Below are positions 32,542 through 41,948 of a stretch of 49,035 bases of DNA, in pieces (the stretch's first letter is position 1; each line of letters begins with the position of its first letter). The notes below the pieces were generated by a model. The model did no database searches. It had not been told where the DNA came from and saw only the letters and a list, made by a program, of their open reading frames with translations. Source of the DNA: Marinoscillum furvescens DSM 4134 (GTDB lineage Bacteria > Bacteroidota > Bacteroidia > Cytophagales > Cyclobacteriaceae). The DNA is taken from contig NZ_QREG01000031.1 in NCBI RefSeq assembly GCF_003386095.1, forward strand, positions 3,024-52,058. The letters run 5' to 3'. The translations under genes and the position numbers were made by a program.

Positions 32542-35500
32542 GTGAAAAATTCCTTTTTAGTCATTGCCATAATGATGGGATGGTTTATATCCTATGGACA
32601 AACCTGCCCGCAAAACAATCGTACCAAAGATCTAGGCACACCTACCCTTTCAAGTGCTACACACACGATTAACACAGGAGATGTTGAATCCATCACTGTG
32701 GTCAAAGGTGCTGTGTATCAATTCACTCAAAGTTCTACTCCATTCCATGGAGGTGGCTCCAAAATGCAACTTTTTAGTGAGCTCGGAGGCGGGATTTACC
32801 AGAAAAAATGGGAAGAGTCTGGAGGTAATAAAGAGTGGCAGGCGGATTATGACGGTGAACTGTGGTTTACCATTATCGATTCTAGTCCGGGCAACTCCCC
32901 CACGGGGTATGCTTACAGTTGCGGATACAATGCGACCAGTGCGGTATTAAATGTTCGCCAGGTAGACAACAAAATCAATATCACTGAACATCCGGGAGAC
33001 GTAAAAGCAAACTGCGGAGATGCCGCCATCTTCTCCATGAATGCAAATATCAACGGATCAGGAGATGCCTCTTTCCGCTATCAGTGGCAGGTTAGTACCA
33101 ACAATGGAGTGTCTTACTCCAATATCAATGGGGCTACCAGCTCTACTTTGAATATTCAGTCGGTATCAGGTTCAAGCTTTGGCAATAAATACCGATGTGT
33201 AGTGAGCGTAGGTTCTGAATCAGAAACCACTACTGCTGGTACGCTTACCGAAAAGGGAATTGATCCGCCTTCAGGGATTGAAGCAACTCAGGATCGTTGT
33301 GACGGTAGCATCCATCTATCCTGGGAGTGGTACCAGCTGAATCCTTCCAAATTCAAAATCCAGGTTAGTACGAACAACTCAACTTTTACGGATTTGGGTG
33401 AGGTAAGTGGCTCAAAAAGAAAATATGAGCATACTGGCATCACTAAAGGCACTAATTACTACTACAAGATTTCATCCTATAATGAGAGCTGTGGTAAGTA
33501 CGGTTCTTTCTCTGATGCCGTAATGGGAGTTTCACCAGTAGATCCGGCCGCTCCACTTAATTCTTCAGTTGCCGAAGTAAATGTAGATGGAGGTAAAGGT
33601 GTTCGAGTTTCATGGACAGACAATTCGGATGATGAAACAGGGTTTATCATAGCCAGAACCAATGTAGACGGTACCAATAGAGTAGAATATAAATATGTGT
33701 CTACAGATACAGAAAAAACGGCCACAGGCCAAACCAGAACTTACACGGATAAGCGAATTGAAAATTGCCAGCCGTACACCTACAGAGTATACGCCTACAA
33801 TCCTTGTAATACGGACGGGGTACTGGCTCAGAATGGTAGCGGCACGGAGCTTTCTCATGACATTGTAGTAGAAACCACTATTACGGATATTCTATACCCT
33901 TCTGCTTTGGAAACCTCGAAAGGGTATTACTCAGACCGTATTACACTTAAGTGGGGAATCAACATGAACTCCAATCACTCTTTTGCAGATAGGTTTAAAA
34001 TTTACTCAAGAGAGCTCGGAGATGCCGTAGTGCCAGAGCTAGTGGCTATTGTAGATAGTGACCTTCGTCAGTATGTAGACGAGCGCGCCAACGCAGGCGT
34101 TCTATACGAGTATTTTATCGTAGCTTCTGGCGATTGTGGTGATGGCGAAATTCTCAGCTTTGATATCACCACTATCAATAACTATGCTTCATTACCTTCA
34201 GATCTGGCCAACCTGGGTGTGGGTTATGCCATAGGTTTTAGAAGTCCGAGTGGTATTGTAAATGGTAACATTACCTATGAAGGAGGAATAGCCGTACCAA
34301 ATGTGAAAGTAGTTGTGGAGCGTGAAGTGGGCAATACGGGCTTTGCTTTGGACTTTGATGGAACAAACGATTATGTCATCGCAGCTAATACCAATTTCCA
34401 GGATTTTGAGGAAGGTATCACCGTTTCTGCCTGGATCAAACCAGCTAACACCTCTGCCGGTAACAGGACCATCCTTCATAAAAATGGTGTGGTGAAACTC
34501 ACCCAGAATGGAGAAGATCTGAACGTAACACTCAATGGCTCGATTAATTTCACTGTGGATACCGTTTTTGATGCCAGTCAGTACAAAAACGTAACGCTGA
34601 CTTACGATGAGTCTACAGCCATTGTATACGTAAACGGTAAAGAATACTACAATAACGCACATGCGGGTACATTGACCAATAGCACAGACAGCATTACAAT
34701 AGGAGCAAATTTGGCTAAGTCAGAATTCTTCGCTGGAGTAATAGATGAAGTGCGCATGCACACATTGGCCACAGATAGTCTGACGGTAGGTAAAGACAAT
34801 GGAAGACTTATCAAGCCGAATACGTCAGGGCTTGCGCTCTACTGGAGATTAAATGAAGGAGTAGGGCCATTTGTGTTCGACATAGCCAATACAGGAGGTG
34901 TATTCCATGCGAACGATGGAGATATTCATGGCGCTACCTGGACCACCGATATTCCTGATGGAAAGCAATTGGGAATGGCAGGCTACACAGATGCCAATGG
35001 TAATTATACCGTAACAGGAATTGCCTATTCTGGAACGGGGGAAAATTTCACAGTGACACCTAAAATCACATTGGGTGGTGCCGTGCATGAATTCACTCCA
35101 GCACAGAAGGTACTCTTCATAGGTGAAGGCGTTTCGGTTCAAAATGAAGTGGACTTCAAAGACGTGAGTTCATTTACCGTATCAGGTTATGTGAGATTCG
35201 ATTTTGGAGATAAGCTTACTGGATCACAGGGAGTTCGTTTCTTAATAGATGGCGAAACATACGTTCAAAATTCATCCGGATTTGTAGAAACCGATGCAAA
35301 TGGCTTCTTCCAAATACAGGTGCCAATTGGTCTACATTACGTTCAGGCTCAGAAAGCATTCCATGATTTTAATAATGATGGTAAATGGCCAACATCCAAA
35401 GAATATCATGACTTCCAGGAGCCAGTAAGCAATCTGCTGATTTATGACCAAACGGTTCGTAAAGTACGCGGACGTGTAGTTGGTGGACTCGTGGAAGGCG

Positions 35501-38500
35501 AAAAAATCGTTGGTTTTGACAAATCAGTTAACAACATTGGAGCGTCACTCTTCAAACTAGAAGAAGCAACAGGCAAAAACGTATTTGCCACAGTAACGCC
35601 AGATGCAAATTCAGGGGAGTATGTAGTGGAGGTTCCACCTTTGAAATACACCGTTTACAACCCGAACAAAACAGATGGAGCTGGCTTACAGCGTGGGATT
35701 CATGTGCAAAGCAACAATTCCGCAACGCTTTACTTTGAAAAGCCGGAGCTTGCAGAAGATCTTACCTTGGATCTAAGAAATGTAAACTCTCTGGATTATG
35801 AAATTGATTCTACTAAAAACTCATCAAATGAGTGGGTAGTAGATTCGGCTGACTATCATGTAATTAGAAATTTCATTTACCGCTCTGAGCCACAAGTAGC
35901 CGTATATGACGGAGCTCAGAACACAGACACCGAATTTAAAGGAGAGTCCGTTTATACCATTACCAATAAAGACGGCACGGTAGATTCAGTTAATCTCAAT
36001 ACATCGTTTACAGATCCTGTACTCTTCCAGGCACGAGATTATAAAATACGCGTAGAAGTAAGTGAGGCTTATGAGCGAAATGATGTCACGCCGGCAGTGA
36101 AAGACACTGTGCCCGTGTCTGATGCGACCATTGAGTTGTTCAACCAATGGGGTAAAGGCTACTTCTATGATGGTGATGATGTGTTGCATTATAATGCGGC
36201 CAGTTCACCTCCAGGAACACTTGAAACCATCCAATTACAAGATGTAGATGGAGATACCACTTATACATTCAAAGCAGCATCTCCTGAGTTTAACAACAAT
36301 GCGTCATTTGAATCTCAGAGTTTTACTAAATCCATGCAGGTGACAGTAAAAACCAAAGGAAACGACCCTGTATACTGGCCAGGCGGTTCAGATGTGAATG
36401 TGGTGAGAAACGGATACATATTAGGAGCTGCACCAGTGGCGGGTACAAGCTTTGTAACCCAAGGTCCGGATGTTGTAGACTTTATCCTTAGAGATCCTCC
36501 GGGTGATGGTAGTTTCTCTTACCTCGAGCAGGGTACTACAGTATCGAAGACCAGTAGCTATCGTTCTGCAGCAGGTCAGTCGGTGAATCTGGAGTTGGGC
36601 ATTGGGGTATCAGTCACTACCTGGGTAGGTTTTGGTGCTGGTACGATCAATGAATCCGAATCCGACGCTACCACGGGTCTGGATGTAAGCTATAGCCTCA
36701 GTGATGAGGGTGAGCGTGTAACGTCTTACACAGCCACGGAGACCTTCCAGACTACCGAAGACTTCACCGGTCCGGATTTTGACCTCTTCGTAGGTAAATC
36801 AGAAAATGTTCGCTTTGGAGTTTCTCAGAGCCTTTCATTTGTACCGCTCGCTGATTGTGGCGGTGCCAATGTTCATTGTACAGGTCCGGTAATCACTGCT
36901 CATGATGGGTCTCAATACAAACTGGGGTCATACCTGACTACCTTTATGAACCCTACAGGTGAGGCTACGGTCTTTGCCTACACCTCATGGCATATCGAAA
37001 ATACGTTGATACCTAATTTGCGAATGCTGCGAGACAATGTACTGAAGCAGAATAGCAGTTACCAAAGCAAATTGGCGGCAGATCATACTAACTACGGAAA
37101 GAATAACGACCATCCGGATTTGAGTTCAAAGAGTACCAATACCCCTGATATCACAGAAGAAGAAGATTTTGATGGGGAAAGCTACAAGTTCAATAGAGGA
37201 GCTCCAGACGAGATTGATTCAGTAAGATGGCTCAATCAGCAGATTTCTCTGTGGGAGAAACAGTTGATGCTTAATGAGAAGGAAAAAGTAGAGCTTATTC
37301 AGGAGAACAGACCCAAGCGCAACTTGAGTGTCAGTGGAGGTTCGGTGCTTTCATTTGAAGAAAGCTCTTCAGAAGAGGAGACCACCTCATTTGTTTATGA
37401 GTTTGCCGAGTCAATGAGTGCCGGGACTTCCATGGACTTCTCCCTGTTCGGGGTAAGTATGGAGCTCGACATGTCCACAGCGGTGAATCTGGAGCAAGGT
37501 GGGTCCGAAAGCGAGTCTCAGGAAGACTTTACCACCTACGGATATACCCTTACGGATGGAGATATTTCGGATTACTTCAATGTGAAGATTTACAATTCCA
37601 AGAAGAAAAATGGTCCGGTTTTCCAAATAGCAGATGGAGGGGTGACTCAATGTCCTCACGAGGATCAGGTGCTGACCAAGTACTATCAAAAAGGCACGGA
37701 AATTTCGGCTCGTACCTTCCAGCAGGACAAACCGCGTATCGAGGTAGATGTGCCTATCATGTACAATGTGCCTGCTGACGAAAGTGCCAACTTCATTCTT
37801 ACACTTTATAATGACAGTGAAAACAAGCAGGATATGTACTATAACCTGTCCATCGTAGAGGCTTCGAATCCGGATGGTTTGAAATTATCACTCGATGGTG
37901 TGAGCTTGTCTGAAGAACGAAGCATTTTAGTGCCAGGAGGTAAAGCCATCCAAAAAGTGCTGGAAGTAGAGCGTGGACCATTCGAATATGATTATTCAGA
38001 TGTGCAGGTGATCATTTCCAGTAGCTGTCAGTTTGACCCTACCAGCTTCTATTCCTTGATATCGGATACGGTAGCAATTTCTGCTTATTACTTACCGCAG
38101 TGTACTACACCTGAGATTCTGACACCTAAAGACAACTGGGTAGCCAACTCCAATCTTCAGGATACACTCACCGTTATGATCGGAGGGTTCAATATCAACT
38201 ACAGTGGATTTGAAAGCGTAAACCTGGAATACAAACAATCCTCTCAGTCTACCTGGTCTGTGTTGGAGACTTTCTATCGTGATACTACGGGAATGAATGA
38301 TCCCTATGCTCGACAAATTCCGAGAAATAATCCGGTGATCGAATACGACTGGTTGTTGACTGACATCAACGACGGTGAGTATGACTTGCGCGCTGTTACC
38401 AAGTGTAACGTAGCCTCTTCAGGATCTGTAGTATTTGGTGAGTCGGAGATTTTTAGCGGCCTCATAGATCGAGTTAATCCACATCCATTTGGAGCGCCAC

Positions 38501-41500
38501 AGCCTAGCGACGGTATCTTGTCAGCAGGGGAGGAGATTATGATTCAGTTCAATGAGCCGATCAATAGTGGGTTATTGCGCCCAACAAACTTTGAGATTAC
38601 GGGTGTGCTCAATGGTGGCGATGTGCGTCACAGTGCCAGCATGAATTTCGAAGGGGATGCAAATCATTACCTGGAAATTCCTGCAGGTGTAGACCTAAAG
38701 CGTAAGTCTTTCTCTATAGATTTCTACCTGGCCAGAACAGGCATGGGTGAGCAAGTGGTCTTGTCTCAGGGCGTAGCTGCAGATGATGCATTGGAGATCG
38801 GATTCCGTTCGGACAACCGGGTGTACTTCAAGCTTTCTGGTAAAACAGAAGTCTCTGAGGAGCAGATTACAGACAGCAATTGGCGTCACTATGCTTTCGT
38901 CTACGACCATGCAAATGGCACAGGGTCCATTACCCTAAATGGAAATACTGATCCTGATGACATCAACAATGACTTCTTGAGTGACTACATCGATGAAGGT
39001 AAAATCTATGTAGGCCAGGCGAAATACGATAAAACTAAGCCACTGCATGCGAAAGTGCATGAACTACGCATATGGAACCGTCCTTTGACGGAAAGCAAGA
39101 TCAGCATCGTGGCGACCAAGCGTCTTGAGCGCAACGAGTTTGGACTCATTGGTAACTGGAGAATGGAAGAGGCAGAAGGAAATGTGGCCGAAGATCATAT
39201 CCGATTTAAGCATGCTGCGATTTATGGAAACTGGTCCATCGAGCCGGTAGGTTACGCTTATGAGCTGACTTCAAATGGCTACTTAACGGGTAAGTCACTA
39301 GCCTTTACCGCCGAAAACAACTTTACCGTAGAGTTTTGGTTCAAGCGCAGTGCAGTTACCGACAGTGTTACCCTGTTGAGCACAGGTATTGGCGACAGCC
39401 GTGATGCCAACAAAGTTGGCTGGTCTATTGGTACGGATGCTTCAGGCAAATTCATGATTGCCAATAATGATGAAAAACACATCATTGGTGATAAAAGCTA
39501 TTTGGATAACACCTGGCACCATTTTGCCTTGAGTGTAAACCGAATCACCAGCTCCAATGTATACATCGATGGCGAGCAAATCGGATCGATAGATGCTGAA
39601 AACTGGCTTGGCTTTGGAGGATCCAAACTATGGATTGGCGCTCGTGGTTGGTTCGATGGTGCTGTAGAGCAAAACGATCAGTATTTCAATGGTTCGTTTG
39701 ATGATATACGCATTTGGGCAAAAGCTAAGACTGCCAGTCAGGTAGAACTTCAGCGTAAGTACAAACTGTCTGGTGAAGAAGGTGGACTCGTGGTTTACTA
39801 TCCATTTGAGACCTTCAAAGAAGATAGTGGTGTATTGCTGAAAACACCTACAATGGACAATGAAACAGAAGGTGCCAAAGCGGACGATGTGTTGGTTGCT
39901 GTGGGTAGTGCTGCTGCTGTTGAGAACACGCCGGCTATCAATCTACCGCGACCTGTTAAGCATGTCAACTTTAGCTTCACAGCGAATGGCGACAAGATCA
40001 TCCTATCACCAATCGATCCGGATAGCCTCTTGGAGAGTGTGATCCTCGATATCACCGTGAAAGACATTCAGGATTTGAATGGCAACAAGATGACCAGCCC
40101 TGCAGGATGGACGGCTTACTACAATAAGAACACCGTATTGTGGACAGAGGCTGAGCAGTCGTTTGATTTAGAACTTGGAAGTGCTTTAAGTTTCACAGCT
40201 ACGATCTCCAATGTGGGAGGGGCTGTTGAAAACTATCGTATATCTAATGTGCCTAACTGGTTGTCGGTTTCGCCAGCGTCTGGCACACTCAACCCGCTCA
40301 CATCGCAAACTGTCACCTTTACAGTAGATGAGGGAATCAATTTGGGAGACTATAGCCAGGATATCTACCTCACCACAGATTACGGTTACGATGAGCGAAT
40401 GATGGTCAACCTGAATGTCTTCCAGGCAGCTCCTGATTCATGGGCGGTGGATCCTACTCAGTTTGAATACAGTATGAGTGTGGTTGGTAAAGTAAAGATA
40501 GATGGCAAATTCTCTCAAGATGGAGACGACAAAGTAGCTGCATTTGTGGGTACGGAGTGTAGAGGTGTAGCTCAGCTCAAATACGTGGCAGCCTTTGATC
40601 AGTATTTTGCTTTCCTCAATATCTATTCCAACCGAGTAAGCGGTGAAAATGTAGAGCTTCGTGTTTGGGATGCGTCTGATGGTATCACCTACACCAAAGT
40701 AGATCCTGCGATTTCGTTTGTATCCGAAACACGTCAGGGAAGTGCCTCAAATCCGGTGGTAATCGAAACGACAGGCCTTGTACAGGTTCGTCAGGAGCTT
40801 GTGAGTGGATGGCAATGGCTATCCTTCAATACCAGCTCGTCCAGAATGTCTTCAGTTGCCAGCTTCATGGCTGACGTTACCGTGACAGATGGTGACTTGA
40901 TCAAGACCCATGGTCTTTTTGATCAATACGATGAAGTGAACGGCTGGATTGGTACCATCACCAACAATGGAGGTATCAAAAACAACACCATGTATAAATT
41001 TAAACTTGCCAGTGACGGCATGTTGGAATTTAGCGGGTCCGAAATCAACCCTTCATCTGAGACCATCACGGTGAAGCAAGGGTGGAACTGGATTAGCTAC
41101 ATCTCGCAGCGAACGCTGGAAATCAACACTGCCCTGGCCAATTTTGATGCGACAGTGGGTGATGAGATCAAAAGCCAGCGAGGGTTTGCAGTATACGAAG
41201 GAGACATGATCGGCTGGATTGGTTCACTGACGCACCTAACTAAGGGCAATGGTTTCATGCTGAAGTCTTCTAAGAATACGACGTTTACGTATCCAAGTGT
41301 GCCACTCACGGCTCGCTATGGCGCGGAACCTGTCTCTGATAGCGATTATCTCACCAAAGACCTCAATTACATGGACTATCCAAATAACATGACCATTGTA
41401 GCGGTTTCCAACACCAATTTCTTGTCTGAAAATGAACTGAAAGTTTATGAAGGACAGCAGCAGGTGGGTTACACTTATGCCAAAGATGTGAACGGAAAAC

Positions 41501-41922
41501 AGCTGCTGTTTATTACGGTGTTTGGTGAAGCTGTTGGTGCTGATCTTACATTTGAGGATGACTTTGGTAGAACCTACACCTTTGCCGATGGCAAGTCCGT
41601 AGCGTTCTCAGCAGATTACTCTTATGGTAGTGTAGCAAATCCTGTGGCGCTCAATACACCAGAGACCGTGCTGGAAGCAGATCCTGCGATGATCACTTTG
41701 TTCCCGAATCCATATCATGAGGCAATCATGCTCAACCTGCCTGCAGGCTTGCAAGCGGTGCGCTATGAAATCATAGATGTGAACGGCAAGCAGATAGACG
41801 CAGCACACCTCAATGGTAAGCGATCCTTGCTGCTGGGTGACCGTCTCGAAAGCGGCGTGTACTTCGTGAAACTCTACGAAGGAGATCAGCTGCTCAAGAC
41901 CGAAAAAATTATCAAACAATAA
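32542..41922 (+). CDS. Giant multidomain T9SS cargo protein (type A sorting domain)
   Basis: A 3126-residue secreted or cell-surface protein. Approximate layout: signal peptide 1-20; Ig-like 147-237; three FN3-like domains 240-540; LamG-like 600-750; carboxypeptidase-regulatory-like segments 810-845 and 880-945; a long region without recognised domains, about 950-1980, with a charged helical stretch near 1540-1600. Further on: LamG-like 2030-2190 and 2238-2410; a BACON-like domain 2533-2627; a module shared with the next protein 2632-2743; a duplicated GW-rich module 2749-2920; and the type A sorting domain 3052-3126 (LFPNPYHEAIMLNLP onward). The start is GTG at 32542; no ATG precedes the signal peptide. 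LamG and FN3 domains suggest carbohydrate or adhesive binding. The cadherin-repeat gene follows after 26 bases. Confidence 0.9.
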   Translation: MKNSFLVIAIMMGWFISYGQTCPQNNRTKDLGTPTLSSATHTINTGDVESITVVKGAVYQFTQSSTPFHGGGSKMQLFSELGGGIYQKKWEESGGNKEWQADYDGELWFTIIDSSPGNSPTGYAYSCGYNATSAVLNVRQVDNKINITEHPGDVKANCGDAAIFSMNANINGSGDASFRYQWQVSTNNGVSYSNINGATSSTLNIQSVSGSSFGNKYRCVVSVGSESETTTAGTLTEKGIDPPSGIEATQDRCDGSIHLSWEWYQLNPSKFKIQVSTNNSTFTDLGEVSGSKRKYEHTGITKGTNYYYKISSYNESCGKYGSFSDAVMGVSPVDPAAPLNSSVAEVNVDGGKGVRVSWTDNSDDETGFIIARTNVDGTNRVEYKYVSTDTEKTATGQTRTYTDKRIENCQPYTYRVYAYNPCNTDGVLAQNGSGTELSHDIVVETTITDILYPSALETSKGYYSDRITLKWGINMNSNHSFADRFKIYSRELGDAVVPELVAIVDSDLRQYVDERANAGVLYEYFIVASGDCGDGEILSFDITTINNYASLPSDLANLGVGYAIGFRSPSGIVNGNITYEGGIAVPNVKVVVEREVGNTGFALDFDGTNDYVIAANTNFQDFEEGITVSAWIKPANTSAGNRTILHKNGVVKLTQNGEDLNVTLNGSINFTVDTVFDASQYKNVTLTYDESTAIVYVNGKEYYNNAHAGTLTNSTDSITIGANLAKSEFFAGVIDEVRMHTLATDSLTVGKDNGRLIKPNTSGLALYWRLNEGVGPFVFDIANTGGVFHANDGDIHGATWTTDIPDGKQLGMAGYTDANGNYTVTGIAYSGTGENFTVTPKITLGGAVHEFTPAQKVLFIGEGVSVQNEVDFKDVSSFTVSGYVRFDFGDKLTGSQGVRFLIDGETYVQNSSGFVETDANGFFQIQVPIGLHYVQAQKAFHDFNNDGKWPTSKEYHDFQEPVSNLLIYDQTVRKVRGRVVGGLVEGEKIVGFDKSVNNIGASLFKLEEATGKNVFATVTPDANSGEYVVEVPPLKYTVYNPNKTDGAGLQRGIHVQSNNSATLYFEKPELAEDLTLDLRNVNSLDYEIDSTKNSSNEWVVDSADYHVIRNFIYRSEPQVAVYDGAQNTDTEFKGESVYTITNKDGTVDSVNLNTSFTDPVLFQARDYKIRVEVSEAYERNDVTPAVKDTVPVSDATIELFNQWGKGYFYDGDDVLHYNAASSPPGTLETIQLQDVDGDTTYTFKAASPEFNNNASFESQSFTKSMQVTVKTKGNDPVYWPGGSDVNVVRNGYILGAAPVAGTSFVTQGPDVVDFILRDPPGDGSFSYLEQGTTVSKTSSYRSAAGQSVNLELGIGVSVTTWVGFGAGTINESESDATTGLDVSYSLSDEGERVTSYTATETFQTTEDFTGPDFDLFVGKSENVRFGVSQSLSFVPLADCGGANVHCTGPVITAHDGSQYKLGSYLTTFMNPTGEATVFAYTSWHIENTLIPNLRMLRDNVLKQNSSYQSKLAADHTNYGKNNDHPDLSSKSTNTPDITEEEDFDGESYKFNRGAPDEIDSVRWLNQQISLWEKQLMLNEKEKVELIQENRPKRNLSVSGGSVLSFEESSSEEETTSFVYEFAESMSAGTSMDFSLFGVSMELDMSTAVNLEQGGSESESQEDFTTYGYTLTDGDISDYFNVKIYNSKKKNGPVFQIADGGVTQCPHEDQVLTKYYQKGTEISARTFQQDKPRIEVDVPIMYNVPADESANFILTLYNDSENKQDMYYNLSIVEASNPDGLKLSLDGVSLSEERSILVPGGKAIQKVLEVERGPFEYDYSDVQVIISSSCQFDPTSFYSLISDTVAISAYYLPQCTTPEILTPKDNWVANSNLQDTLTVMIGGFNINYSGFESVNLEYKQSSQSTWSVLETFYRDTTGMNDPYARQIPRNNPVIEYDWLLTDINDGEYDLRAVTKCNVASSGSVVFGESEIFSGLIDRVNPHPFGAPQPSDGILSAGEEIMIQFNEPINSGLLRPTNFEITGVLNGGDVRHSASMNFEGDANHYLEIPAGVDLKRKSFSIDFYLARTGMGEQVVLSQGVAADDALEIGFRSDNRVYFKLSGKTEVSEEQITDSNWRHYAFVYDHANGTGSITLNGNTDPDDINNDFLSDYIDEGKIYVGQAKYDKTKPLHAKVHELRIWNRPLTESKISIVATKRLERNEFGLIGNWRMEEAEGNVAEDHIRFKHAAIYGNWSIEPVGYAYELTSNGYLTGKSLAFTAENNFTVEFWFKRSAVTDSVTLLSTGIGDSRDANKVGWSIGTDASGKFMIANNDEKHIIGDKSYLDNTWHHFALSVNRITSSNVYIDGEQIGSIDAENWLGFGGSKLWIGARGWFDGAVEQNDQYFNGSFDDIRIWAKAKTASQVELQRKYKLSGEEGGLVVYYPFETFKEDSGVLLKTPTMDNETEGAKADDVLVAVGSAAAVENTPAINLPRPVKHVNFSFTANGDKIILSPIDPDSLLESVILDITVKDIQDLNGNKMTSPAGWTAYYNKNTVLWTEAEQSFDLELGSALSFTATISNVGGAVENYRISNVPNWLSVSPASGTLNPLTSQTVTFTVDEGINLGDYSQDIYLTTDYGYDERMMVNLNVFQAAPDSWAVDPTQFEYSMSVVGKVKIDGKFSQDGDDKVAAFVGTECRGVAQLKYVAAFDQYFAFLNIYSNRVSGENVELRVWDASDGITYTKVDPAISFVSETRQGSASNPVVIETTGLVQVRQELVSGWQWLSFNTSSSRMSSVASFMADVTVTDGDLIKTHGLFDQYDEVNGWIGTITNNGGIKNNTMYKFKLASDGMLEFSGSEINPSSETITVKQGWNWISYISQRTLEINTALANFDATVGDEIKSQRGFAVYEGDMIGWIGSLTHLTKGNGFMLKSSKNTTFTYPSVPLTARYGAEPVSDSDYLTKDLNYMDYPNNMTIVAVSNTNFLSENELKVYEGQQQVGYTYAKDVNGKQLLFITVFGEAVGADLTFEDDFGRTYTFADGKSVAFSADYSYGSVANPVALNTPETVLEADPAMITLFPNPYHEAIMLNLPAGLQAVRYEIIDVNGKQIDAAHLNGKRSLLLGDRLESGVYFVKLYEGDQLLKTEKIIKQ

Positions 41923-41948
41923 TCACCAGCCTAATAACAAGCTAGACA

